Below, piece by piece: positions 1 through 7,984 of a stretch of 11,618 bases of DNA (the stretch's first letter is position 1; every line of letters starts with the position of its first letter). The stretch is taken from contig NW_026570255.1 in assembly GCF_019649055.1 (NCBI RefSeq), positions 1,242,001 through 1,253,618 on the forward strand, in the 5' to 3' direction. The DNA comes from Paramacrobiotus metropolitanus (lineage: Eukaryota > Tardigrada > Eutardigrada > Parachela > Macrobiotidae). Made by a program: the position numbers and the translations under genes. Under the pieces are notes generated by a model that worked only from the letters and a program-made list of their open reading frames with translations, did no database searches and was not told the origin of the DNA.

Positions 1-319
1 TCTTTATGGTGTTATGCATTTATATGCATGAGTGTTTGTGACCGATGGTCAAGTGGGAATGAGAGGAAGGCAGGATTAATCTGGCCTGCAGGAGCGGATG
101 TGCAGTGGTCAGATTGGTGCGTGTGTTTTTATAGCTTTGTGGCTGTATGCGATATGAGCGTGTTGTGCGAGCATGCATACTGATGTGGTAGATAAGTTGA
201 TGCAACTGTGTGGAGACGGCACAGTTGTCGGGAGTGCAGCTGTCATGAAATAAAAGTTAAGCTTTTTCCCTGTGGTGTACGTTGTACGAGGTAGACGTAG
301 TGCTGCAGGGTTTTAAGAA
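1..319 (+). repeat. 5' LTR (partial, cut by window start)
   Basis: Aligns to 2180 onward in the 3' LTR with small indels. It ends next to the primer-binding site at 320. A TATA-like site is altered here (TAGATAA at 189-195, where the 3' LTR has TATATAA) and an AATAAA signal lies at 249-254. The TATA-to-poly(A) distance of about 55 bp would fit a short R region. Differences between the two LTRs suggest the insertion is not very recent. Confidence 0.85.
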
Positions 320-332
320 TGGTGCCGAAACC
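320..332 (+). other. Primer-binding site matching tRNA-Phe
   Basis: The sequence TGGTGCCGAAACC is the exact complement of the 13-nt 3' end of metazoan tRNA-Phe including CCA (GGTTTCGGCACCA). Complementarity weakens after position 332. It lies directly after the end of the 5' LTR, where an LTR element should carry its minus-strand DNA primer site. This identifies the element as a reverse-transcribing one and supports the LTR boundary at about 319. Confidence 0.8.
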
Positions 333-862
333 GTGGATATTGTCCGGATATTGGGAGGATATCTGACAATATAACGGATGTGGAGGAAGAGGTCACTGTT
401 GTGGGAACAGTGGGCCGCATTGTTGGAAATTAGTTTTTCATTGTTGCCGAAAATCGTGCTGTTTGACATTGTCGGCGTATTGGGATATATTCTGGCAATT
501 GACGGACGATGCTGGGAAGGTTACCGCTTTGGATGTGGTGGACCGTGTTGTTATATATTGTTGGATATTGGGACAGTATCCGATAATGTAAGTGAAGGTC
601 ATTGTTGTGGAAACGGTGGACCGTATTGTGGGATATTGTTGGATATTAGGGTCTATCTGGCAGTATAACGGGTGAGGAGAAAAGATCACCGTTGTGGAAA
701 CGGTGGATCGTTTTGTGTAATATTTTCGGGATATTGGGATAATATCCGATATTATAGCAAAAGGTCACCGCTGTGGATACGGTGCACTGTGGATATTGTT
801 GAGATATTGAGCATATATCTCTGACAAAATAATGGGCGACCAGGAAAAGGTCACCGCTGTGG
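333..862 (+). repeat. Leader array of about six degenerate ~80-bp repeats
   Basis: Six versions of a unit can be aligned on a core like GGTCACCGTTGTGG, beginning near 391, 519, 597, 684, 763 and 849. The spacings are 128, 78, 87, 79 and 86 bp. Between cores each unit carries phrases such as GGATATTGGGA, ATATCYGA and CCGTNTTGTGG. Around 440-456 there is a degraded second copy of the primer-binding region (GTTGCCGAAAATCGTG). The last unit contains the gag ATG at 832. In earlier units the equivalent place reads ACG, for example in ATAACGG near 666-672. Confidence 0.75.
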
Positions 863-1833
863 GAGCAGCCGGTGCAAAGTATACCGTGAATGTGAATTCT
901 CGCCAATTAGCGAAGGAGTTTACGAATCTGAAATTGGCCAGTGACACCAAGCCACCGTTGTTTAGTGGGGAAGCTAAAGAAGTGGTGGATGAATGGTGCA
1001 GGCAGTTTCAGCGTATTGGTAATGCGCTAGAGTGGACGGATGCTGTCTTGCTGAAGCAGGCGCCGATATACCTGCGTGAATTTGCAGCCAACTGGTACGA
1101 CAGGGAGACCAGTGATGGAGCGAGGGTTCCATGGGCTGACTAGGCGGCATTTAAGAAGGCATTAATTGCTCGATTTCGTCCAAAGGATATGATTCAGCGT
1201 TACAAGCGTGAGATGAGACGCCGGAAACAATTGCCAGATGAAGACGTAAGTACGTACTTCAACGAGAAAGTTTCGAAGTGTTATCTTGTTAATCCGAAAA
1301 TGGACGATGCGGATGTTATCGAACATTTGAAAGATGGATTACTGGAATCGTACTACGGCTATGTGGTGCTTTCTCAAGCGACCACGCCTACGGAGTTTTA
1401 TGCTGATTTGGTGCTTGCACAGACTGCTGTGAAGCGCAATAAGCGTAAAGGAAATCAGTACGTCACTGGGCCGGTGCCGTGCAATGAGGAAGAATGGGAA
1501 GAAAGTGGGCATTGGGAAAATCGTAAAGAGAGTGACGACAGTGCTGACAGCGCGCGGGAGCGACAGGTTGGTGCTGTGGGTCATGACGATAGTGCTGATG
1601 AAAATAGCGACGACGCTGTTGAGGACAATAGCGTTGTGCGCAGTAGCGGTGCGGGCAGCACTGTGTATAATGCCGACGGCCGGGATGAGCCGGGTGGCAG
1701 TGGCCGAAGTGACAATGGTACATGGGGTCACCGTTTAAGGATGGCACAGCGTGGTATGAAGTCGTGCTACAAGTGTGGTAAAGTTGGACATTTGATGGCC
1801 AACTGCACGAACAGTAAGCCGCGGGTGGATTAA
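832..1833 (+). pseudogene. gag: Ty3/gypsy-like Gag with CCHC zinc knuckle, interrupted by one in-frame TAG
   Basis: One frame runs from ATG 832 to TAA 1831-1833 with a single stop (TAG, 1141-1143). The first 103 codons resemble the start of the retrotransposon Gag family: PPLFSGEAKEVVDEWCRQF, then LREFAANWYD. After the stop the same domain continues (AAFKKALIARFRPKDM, then DVSTYFNEKVSK), so the TAG lies inside a conserved domain and probably replaced a sense codon. An acidic Ser/Asp-rich stretch follows at about 1520-1650. A canonical knuckle C-x2-C-x4-H-x4-C sits at 1765-1806, just before the C-terminus. In this family Gag forms the particle and the knuckle binds RNA. The N-terminus, MGDQEKVTAVG, is encoded by the last leader repeat. 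The copy is probably inactive unless the TAG is read through. Confidence 0.85.
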
Positions 1834-1838
1834 AAGAG

Positions 1839-2048
1839 GTGAAGGAAGATGTAGCGACCATGCACGAACAATAGTGGTCAGTTAATTGGGACAGTGTAGC
1901 CGGGTTGGCTAATGTGCCCATTGAATTGTATTCCGTGCAGTTAATTATGGATTCAGTGCATTATCGTGCTCCGGATGGCAGTGATCTTGAGGGTGCATTC
2001 AGATCAGCTGATCCATTCTTCGGGACGAAGAATCTAAGCGGAGGGTAA
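1839..2048 (+). pseudogene. Short open remnant abutting the 3' LTR, possible end of a deleted pol frame
   Basis: In a different frame from gag, 1839-2048 is open except for one TAG at 1872-1874. It reads VKEDVATMHEQ, then after the stop WSVNWDSVAGLANVP and so on to FFGTKNLSGG. It terminates with TAA at 2046-2048, immediately before the LTR start TGTTACG at 2049. Gypsy pol frames often end at this polypurine-tract/LTR junction. I infer that this is the 3' tip of a lost pol. No protein motif confirms it. Confidence 0.35.
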
Positions 2049-2627
2049 TGTTACGATCGTGGATTACGACCGTGGACACTGGATAGCGTGGATTGCATGG
2101 CTGTATGTATCTTTATGGTTTTGTTGGTGCCGAGTCTGAGCTGTATGGTTTATGATCATATTTGTGCGGGACATTTATGTCTTTATGGTGTTATGCATTT
2201 ATATGCATGAGTGTTTGTGACCGATGGTCAAGTGGGAATGAGAGGAAGGCAGGATTAATCTGGCCTGCAGGAGCGGATGTGCAGTGTCAGGAGATTGGTG
2301 CGTGTGTTTTTATAGCTTGTGGCTGTATATGAGCGTGTTGTGCGAGCATGCATATTGATGTGGTATATAAGTTGGAGAGTGCAGCTGTCATGAAATGTTA
2401 AGCTTTTTCCTGTGGTGTACGTTGTACGAGCTGGGCGTATGGGTTTTAAGACACTGCACAGCAATATGAGCGTGTTGTGCGAGCATGCATATTGATGTGG
2501 TATATAAGTTGGTGCAGCTGTGTGGAACGGCAGTTGTCGGGAGTACAGCGGCATGAAATAAAAGTTAAGCTTTTTCCCTGTGGTGTACGTTGTACGAGGA
2601 GTAGACGTAGTGCTGCAGGGTTTTAAG
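2049..2627 (+). repeat. 3' LTR with internal tandem duplication
   Basis: It starts TGTTACG after a purine-rich tract (AAGCGGAGGGTAA), as is usual for Gypsy elements, and 2180 onward matches the window's first 319 bp. It contains a tandem duplication: 2328-2464 and 2465-2641 both run from TATGAGCGTGTTG to ACACTGCACAGCAA. Each copy has a TATATAA (2364-2370 and 2501-2507). Only the second copy keeps AATAAA (2557-2562); in the first it has become GAAATGTT. The 3' end is placed by comparison with the 5' LTR, which diverges after TTTTAAG; it could extend to about 2641. Confidence 0.75.
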
Positions 2628-2641
2628 ACACTGCACAGCAA

Positions 2642-3405
2642 ATTGCAATGCAGGAGGGAGATTTTCAATAAGCGTAATCCACGGTCCGAACGAAATGGCA
2701 GGGTATTTTTATTTAAAAATCGTGACGCTCGTATTTTGTAGCAGGTACAATGCGAGCAAGAAAGAAAGCTACGGGTTTAGGGTATGCGTTGTAGCGAAGA
2801 CAGCGAAAACCGGTTTGTTCAGCTAGTACGCGCACAGACAGCCACACTCATACGTGTGTAAGTGAATGCGAGCGGATTTACCTCACACACACACATGTGC
2901 GCGATCGATCGTTACAGCAAGGCAGCACTCCGCTTGCGCTTTTTGGCAGCACCGGAATGCGCTGTCTTCAGTCTATTTATAGTCACAACAGAGAGGCTGC
3001 ATTGATCAACCAGCCTCAGCAGGCATAAAAGGCTGTTCGCTGGCTTTTTAACATAGACCGTAGCCTCCTCATTTAGTCAGATTGTACGAAGCGGATAAGC
3101 AATGGCGTCACTACGTGTTGTAAAAACCACCGAATAGCGTCAGCCGATACTTCTGGTGGCAGAGCCTATGGCTCCCATCCTAAATTTAAGCAATCGAGTA
3201 TCGGCACCGAACCGATCGGCTGTGGGGCTGACTCAGCCGGTTAGCAAGATACAAGGAAACAGAGAGATCCCGCCAATACCGTGACTGTATGAAAGTGGAA
3301 GCACGCACAGGTCGTTATTCCGTCAAGCGCGTCCTGTTCGAGGAATTCGAACTTGACCGGTGTCATGTGCTGTAAGACTATAAGAAAACTTCTGAAAAGT
3401 GACCT
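2642..3405. other. Non-coding stretch with TATA-like sites, a CA repeat and small hairpins
   Basis: No ORF with protein-like composition is visible. There is a (CA)6 run at 2884-2895, TATTTATA at 2974-2981, CATAAAAG at 3024-3031, and a stem CGGCTG/CAGCCG spanning 3217-3239. TGGTGGCAGAG at 3154-3164 resembles a primer-binding site for initiator tRNA-Met with one mismatch. Together these could be a solo LTR plus leader of another element, but no second copy is present to prove it. Confidence 0.3.
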
Positions 3406-3550
3406 AATTAGCCGTACTGGTTAACAAGCGCCGTACGAAGGGTTGAACGCCTCCCGTGGCGGGTGCCCATAGTACAGAGCCTTGGTAGAGAATCGGTTAT
3501 CGCATCTGCAGACATTTTCTGCAGTTCGCATTGGTTTGTATGGTGATAAC
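3406..3550 (+). repeat. Left outer arm of foldback
   Basis: Begins AATTAGCCGTACTGG. It is matched by the complementary arm at the right end with about 96% identity by eye; one substitution lies near the AGAGAATCGG/AGAAAATCGG position and the others near the inner end. Confidence 0.85.
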
Positions 3551-4246
3551 TGAAGTTCTTTATTCGGTTATTTGTGAATTTCCTTATCGAAACTATCTCG
3601 GTGATAACAAAATTCAATTTTCAAGAAGTCAAGCTGTTTTGTGAGAACTTGGACACAACTGGTTAGGTTCTGCTGTGCAGCATGACTGAGTCACAGTGTA
3701 CAGCAAAGCACGACTATAAGGTCTACAATATTAACAACTTAATAACTTTGTATCAGGATGTTAATCCCAGCCCAGTTTCCAGAATTTTGTTGATCCTGTA
3801 TCACGATCTCCAGGTTCGGCAGCAATCCAGCAAGTCGTAAGACCGCATTGAAGACAATCGTCGTAGCCTGTAAGTCGTCAGTGATGCCAGCTAGGGCCTG
3901 CTGGCTGCTAGGCGGATAATTTTTTTTAACTAATCACTAGTTATACTCTGCCCTCACCGACGGTCTTACCGCTTGTTGTATTGCTGCTGGATCCCGGAAT
4001 ACTGTTCTTGGAACATTTGAGATACTGATGTAAAAATTTTAGATCATTCAAAGGGATTCTGTACTAGTACGAGACTACGAGTACTGGCTGACGCTGCACA
4101 ACCTAACCAGCGATATTTACAGATTTGACTTCGTGGTGGACGTAATATGATCACGTAACTTCTTCAAAATCCAGTTTTATTATTTTCAAAAATTAATAAT
4201 TTCGACAATTCACTAAAGCTCTAGAAATGCAGAGTAAAGAACCACA

Positions 4247-4391
4247 GTTATTAGCATACAAACCCGTGCGAACTGCAGAAAATGTCTGCAGATGCGATAA
4301 CCGATTTTCTACCAAGGCTCTGTACTATGGGCACCCGCCACGGGAGGCGTTCAACCCTTCGTACGGCGCTTGTTAACCAGTACGGCTAATT
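4247..4391 (-). repeat. Right outer arm of foldback
   Basis: Reverse complement of the left arm, ending CCAGTACGGCTAATT. Beyond it the sequence turns to CACGGGCAG, unrelated to the left flank AAGTGACCT, so the symmetry stops here. Confidence 0.85.
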
Positions 4392-5156
4392 CACGGGCAG
4401 AAGATGTTGCAGTCTGCTCCCTGCCTGAATCTTAGTAGGTAACCTGAAACTCCATCTCAACTGTAAACAGCGAATATGAGGAATAGTGCAATCTGGTCAG
4501 GAGCACGATGAATCAAGAATCCCTAAGCAATTGTGCTGACACTCATAACATCCGGTCGTAGATGTGCGGGTCAAATAAGATGCAAGCTTACTGTGTTTAC
4601 CACGCTATAATCCGTATTTAATTATGAACGTCGACTAACACAGAAATGACCTTATCTCATCAACTTACAATCACATTCACAACACATGGAAAGGTAAAAG
4701 CAATCAGTCTCAAGATCAGAAATCGTAAGACTGCGTGTAGAGGTGACAGGAAATTTATAGGCTAGCCGTTAATGCATCAAATACACTGCTCAGCCATTGA
4801 CGGAGAGATCAGTACGATAGGAATAATTACCGTAATAATCTATCCTACCGACCTACTCAACGACAGAGTATGAGCTAATAATCTCAATGTGGCATAGCTA
4901 AGTCTACGAATCTACGCGAAGCAAGAACTGCATCTCCGACGATATTTTAATTAGAAACTCCGAAACTGCCAAAACTCGTAATGAGAGAACTGATCCAAAA
5001 GTACTGCCACTCACGGACTTATATAGACACGGCGCATCCGTGTAGAAATAACCAAAAGTAAATCCGAACACAAAAGAGAAACGTCGAGAAAGTAGAATGT
5101 ACGAGTAAAGCCGTCACTTTACGTACTACATCGCTACCGTATGCTATATCACGTCA
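4392..5156 (-). repeat. Candidate 3' LTR of the minus-strand element
   Basis: Read on the minus strand, a short G-rich tract (GCGGGGG) is followed by TGACGTGATATAGC beginning at 5156, a plausible polypurine-tract/LTR junction downstream of the Gag ORF. About 130 bp further in is TATATAAG (plus-strand 5018-5025), then an ATTAAA variant poly(A) signal (complement of 4947-4952). No ORF lies here. There is no matching LTR to the right of the ORFs in this window, so the call rests on signals alone, and the far end at about 4392 is arbitrary. Confidence 0.3.
5018..5025 (-). promoter_or_regulatory. TATA box on the minus strand
   Basis: TATATAAG on the minus strand, inside the candidate LTR. It is a strong match to the TATA consensus, with no other promoter element clearly placed around it. 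Confidence 0.35.
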
Positions 5157-5469
5157 CCCCCGCAAACGGCTCTTGGGGAACCCAACACAAAAAGAACAGA
5201 AAAGGAAAGCAAAAAACAGGAACAAAAACTAAATGAGTTCTCATGCTCACGACTGGGCAAAGGCGGGCATTCCATCCACCGTCCACAAACTGACTGATCC
5301 TCCTCCACGGGTGACTGAGTGAGATGTTGAATGAGGAGAGGATCCTTGACGGGATGGAGAATTGAGCGTAGGCAGAAAGACTGAATAGGATGGCAGAACG
5401 GCAGTCGGAGTAAAACAAACAGGAAAACGTCGGAACGAAACAAAGTTCATGTTTTTTCAGTGGCAAACA

Positions 5470-5691
5470 TTAAATTAATGTAAATCGCCGATGAAAAACT
5501 AAATCGCCGACTAATGTAAATCGCCGGTGAAAAACTAAAGCAAAAAACATCCGCGATGAAAAATGAAAATAAAAGGAAACACCACTTTGAAAATTGCGAA
5601 ACACAGTCAAACGCAAGTAGTCAGCATAACACCCAAAGGCGGTCACCAATGCGACTCTGTCAGTAAACGTACAATCACCGTATGACGGCAT
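5470..5691 (-). CDS. 73-codon frame directly following the Gag-integrase stop
   Basis: It is in the same frame as the 573-aa ORF and separated from it by a single TAA; the next codon is ATG (TAAATG). The product (MPSYGDCTFTDRVALVTAF...) resembles nothing I recognise. Its end is low-complexity, containing two copies of FHRRFTL made by the 36-bp DNA repeat. It may be a C-terminal extension lost through a stop mutation, or simply non-coding sequence that happens to stay open. Evidence that it is a gene is weak. Confidence 0.2.
   Translation of the reverse strand: MPSYGDCTFTDRVALVTAFGCYADYLRLTVFRNFQSGVSFYFHFSSRMFFALVFHRRFTLVGDLVFHRRFTLI
5476..5539. repeat. Short tandem repeat, 36-bp period
   Basis: Two 28-bp blocks, TAATGTAAATCGCC[G]RTGAAAAAC..., start at 5476 and 5512 and differ at one base. 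On the minus strand they encode the repeated VFHRRFTL near the end of the short frame that follows the Gag stop. Confidence 0.7.
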
Positions 5692-7413
5692 TTAAAAAGG
5701 ATATCTTCGGGAATAAAATCCCAAGAAATTCACAGGTGCATTTGGAAGTTTGTCCAAATCACTGGGCCTGTCTTCAAACACCATTTTCAGTTCTTGATCA
5801 TCAACAATTATCGCATTACTCAAGTCTGCTACAGTCTGATTAACCATTTTATGTTTCTCGCAATTATCTGCGTCGATGCGTCTACCAGCCAATTCATACT
5901 CATAATGAATTGAGTTCGTAATACAAGGGCTTTCTCCCTGCGACTGAGAATTATTAATTTCAACTTTTTTATTCGGTGAATTACCGCAGACTTCAGCTAC
6001 GCATTCAGATTTCGGCGCTCCCGCACAATCTGACCCATTTTTAAACGCCTTTTCAGTCATTTCAGCATTTTCAAACTTTGACAGAACACTTTCAATTGTT
6101 TTCACCATATTACACCAGTAATACCTGGTGGTCAGATACTGTTGAACTGACACTCCGCACGGTATTAATTCGTTCTTTACACATTGTTCACTTACTGATT
6201 TCACAAGTTTTACTTGCCATTCTTTAGGCACAATAATTCTGTCAATACCATTTACTGAGCGCTTACGACACAACAAACCATTTTTCACAATCATGTGATA
6301 AATTTCCTCGTTTTGAAATTTATTTTTCGCTTTGATGGGATTTTTGTACAAGTAATACCAGTGTTTGGTATCTTTGTACTTGCGCTGCTCGGCTTTCCAA
6401 AATTTTTCGTTTACAAAATTTTCAGCCATTAAGGCTTTACCAGTATTAACGGGCTTACCCCCGCAAACTTGACTGGACACAGTCATTTGCGACATATCGG
6501 GCGGTAGCTCACTGGGCACCGTTCGCCCCCGCAAACTTGAGTGCTGCTGCACTTCAGTTTCCACATTTTCAACTGATTTTAATTCGCACTGTACAGTACG
6601 AATTTCCAGTGACCGCATTTCCACTCGCTTCATATTGTACCGTTTCAACACGTCAAGCGGCGGTTCTTTAGTTACATCCTTCCATTTACCAGTAAATGTA
6701 CAGTACTTTGCAGGATGAAGCTCATGACATTTAAAACAGATCGGCTGACCGCTATCGGTTCGCCATTTGTTAACGTCAATTTCGACATTTTCGATCATGT
6801 ACGGCTTATTACCGTTATTATTATAACATTCATAATTTTCATCATATTCACATTCGTCATTATTCAAACTTTCAGTTTCATATTCATCGTATTCATTTCC
6901 ACAGTCATCTTCATATTCATACATTTCTCGTTGCACTTTCAGTACGTACAGCGTTTTTAGCTGTGCCATAACATCTTCAACAGTTTTCGGTTTTGAAATA
7001 ATCAACTTTTCGTACCACTTCATACGAGTATTTTTTAGTCCCTGAATGAGAACTGATACTCTTTCTTCTTCTTTTGTATTCAGTGTATTAAACCAATTTA
7101 AGAAACCATCAACATACGAGTTTACCGTGTCTTCCTCTGTGAAGACACGTGCATACATTGCTTGCCGTATTTCGGCCGGGTCACTCTCCGATGAGAAGTG
7201 ATTAATTAGCATGACTTTCCATTCCTTCCAGTCCCTATCGGAATTTAATTTTTTATGTTCCGCATACCACAGATATGCATCACCCTTCAATGCATATGAC
7301 AGTCCTTTTTCAATCAATTGTTTTTCGCTCCAGCCATTCAAATCTTTACATCGTTCACAATCAAGAATGAACCGTTCCACTTTACCACTTTCCTCTTTCC
7401 TGTGTACCTTCAT
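5692..7413 (-). CDS. Gag protein fused to a degenerate integrase zinc-binding region, no reverse transcriptase
   Basis: 573 aa. Residues ~8-160 match the retrotransposon Gag family: VERFILDCERCKDLNGW, then GDAYLWYAEHK, WKVMLINHF and VNSYVDGFLNWFNTL. An acidic Tyr/Glu-rich linker follows (~165-200). A zinc-knuckle-like site lies at 226-238, C-x2-C-x3-H-x4-C, one residue shorter than usual. Residues ~335-450 resemble the N-terminal zinc-binding domain of Ty3/gypsy integrases: NGLLCRK, RIIVPKEW, then RYYWCNM where the family has RYYWPGM. The expected His residues are absent, and the CxxC pair is replaced by F447 and A450. Protease, reverse transcriptase, RNase H and the integrase core are missing. 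The ORF is intact despite this. Its start at 7413 overlaps the upstream ORF by 32 nt. It is either an internal-deletion element or a domesticated protein. Confidence 0.8.
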   Translation of the reverse strand: MKVHRKEESGKVERFILDCERCKDLNGWSEKQLIEKGLSYALKGDAYLWYAEHKKLNSDRDWKEWKVMLINHFSSESDPAEIRQAMYARVFTEEDTVNSYVDGFLNWFNTLNTKEEERVSVLIQGLKNTRMKWYEKLIISKPKTVEDVMAQLKTLYVLKVQREMYEYEDDCGNEYDEYETESLNNDECEYDENYECYNNNGNKPYMIENVEIDVNKWRTDSGQPICFKCHELHPAKYCTFTGKWKDVTKEPPLDVLKRYNMKRVEMRSLEIRTVQCELKSVENVETEVQQHSSLRGRTVPSELPPDMSQMTVSSQVCGGKPVNTGKALMAENFVNEKFWKAEQRKYKDTKHWYYLYKNPIKAKNKFQNEEIYHMIVKNGLLCRKRSVNGIDRIIVPKEWQVKLVKSVSEQCVKNELIPCGVSVQQYLTTRYYWCNMVKTIESVLSKFENAEMTEKAFKNGSDCAGAPKSECVAEVCGNSPNKKVEINNSQSQGESPCITNSIHYEYELAGRRIDADNCEKHKMVNQTVADLSNAIIVDDQELKMVFEDRPSDLDKLPNAPVNFLGFYSRRYPF

Positions 7414-7984
7414 ACACTTGCGGGTACTGAATTTTTTCAGATGCTACAGGCATTCGCTGCATTTCCTCCATTTTTAACATATGCGCTAGTTGACGCTCCA
7501 TCAGTTTATCGGCTCGTGTTCTTTCAACGCAACATTCGTTTTCAAACCTTTCAGTTTTATTGCGCAGTTTAGTAAGTTCAGCTTTAAGCGCACTATTTTC
7601 AATTTCCATACTCGTATTACGGCCATTTAACGCATGGCATATGCGACTTGCATTACTGTACTTCCTTTGAAGTGCAAGTGCGGCATACAGAGATGCCCAA
7701 GCAATCTCTTTTAATTCATAAACATTTACTTCTTCATCAATTGTAATATCCCAATTTTCAATTGCTGCTTCAAACCTATTTTGGTCAAGCGAAAATTCAA
7801 CTAGTTCCGACTGCAACGGGTGCATGTCATTCCACAATTCTTCATTATCAGCGATGCCGCCAAACTGTACGGCGTTTTCATTTTGCATTGCTGCATTATC
7901 GTATGCAGTTGACGATGCGCTTTCCATTTGTGAGCGCAGGCGTACATGCGTACACCCTCGCTTGGCAGTCTGTTGTGTGTTCAT
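7382..7984 (-). CDS. 200-aa coiled-coil ORF upstream of, and overlapping, the Gag ORF
   Basis: It begins at ATG 7982-7984. Residues ~125-176 (MEIENSALKAELTKLRNKTE and onward) have heptad-like charge and leucine spacing, typical of coiled coils that precede Gag in some LTR elements. The C-terminus (KIQYPQVYEG) looks like the entry into a Gag domain, and the downstream ORF resumes with ESGKVERFIL in the frame one base further on. I infer that the two ORFs were, or are, parts of one Gag polyprotein separated by a +1 frame change within 7382-7413. I see no recognised slippery site, so a decayed indel is as likely as programmed shifting. No signal peptide or membrane segment is evident. Confidence 0.65.
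   Translation of the reverse strand: MNTQQTAKRGCTHVRLRSQMESASSTAYDNAAMQNENAVQFGGIADNEELWNDMHPLQSELVEFSLDQNRFEAAIENWDITIDEEVNVYELKEIAWASLYAALALQRKYSNASRICHALNGRNTSMEIENSALKAELTKLRNKTERFENECCVERTRADKLMERQLAHMLKMEEMQRMPVASEKIQYPQVYEGTQERGKW

Larger units (their letters stand above)
1..2641 (+). mobile_element. Gag-only Ty3/gypsy-like LTR retrotransposon, 5' end off the window
   Basis: Positions 1-319 are repeated in direct orientation from 2180 onward, with a few indels, and the two copies bracket a primer-binding site, a Gag frame and a short remnant. This is the architecture of an LTR retrotransposon. Only about 1.7 kb lies between the LTRs and no protease, reverse transcriptase, RNase H or integrase motif is present, so the copy is non-autonomous. 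It resembles what are called TR-GAG elements, or it is an internal deletion of an autonomous Gypsy element. The left LTR lacks roughly its first 131 bp because the window starts inside it, so a target-site duplication cannot be checked. The exact right end is uncertain between about 2627 and 2641. Confidence 0.85.
3406..4391. repeat. 986-bp foldback element with 145-bp near-identical inverted arms
   Basis: The segment 3406-3550 is the reverse complement of 4247-4391, with only a handful of mismatches, mostly in the innermost 25 bp. Symmetry continues inward in degraded form: CTGGTTAGGTT at 3659-3669 mirrors 4100-4110, GTAAGACCG at 3837-3845 mirrors 3961-3969, and a small apex stem GCCAG/CTGGC lies at 3886-3905. 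The centre is about 3898. There is no ORF worth calling inside. Both ends are flanked by AATT, which could be a 4-bp target duplication or simply part of the arm. Candidates are a foldback or MITE-like DNA element, or an inverted duplication. Confidence 0.8.

Noticed and set aside
378-689. Small ORFs in the leader on both strands
   Set aside because: They are translations of the ~80-bp leader repeats, stop and start erratically, and are not conserved between units.
1339-1921. Minus-strand ORFs of 130 and 152 codons opposite gag
   Set aside because: Antisense shadows of the gag frame; His/Cys/Thr-rich sequence reflects the acidic and Gly/Ser codons on the other strand.
2688-2706. CGTAATCCACG as an inverted copy of the LTR start (CGTGGATTACG)
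   Set aside because: Only 11 bp match and no further homology extends from it; too short to call a terminal inverted repeat.
3409-3530. Resemblance of GAACGCCTC and AGTACGAGA phrases (3440s, 4065) to the 3' part of large-subunit rRNA
   Set aside because: Only 8-10 nt phrases match from memory, the order and spacing are wrong, and the sequence belongs to the inverted arms.
5144-5466. Three overlapping 67-105-codon minus-strand ORFs
   Set aside because: Phe/Ser/Leu-rich because the plus strand is A/G-rich here; no motif and mutually exclusive frames.
6715-6960. 81-codon plus-strand ORF rich in Phe and Ile, looking like a membrane protein
   Set aside because: It is the antisense of the acidic Tyr/Glu linker of the Gag fusion; hydrophobicity is a by-product.
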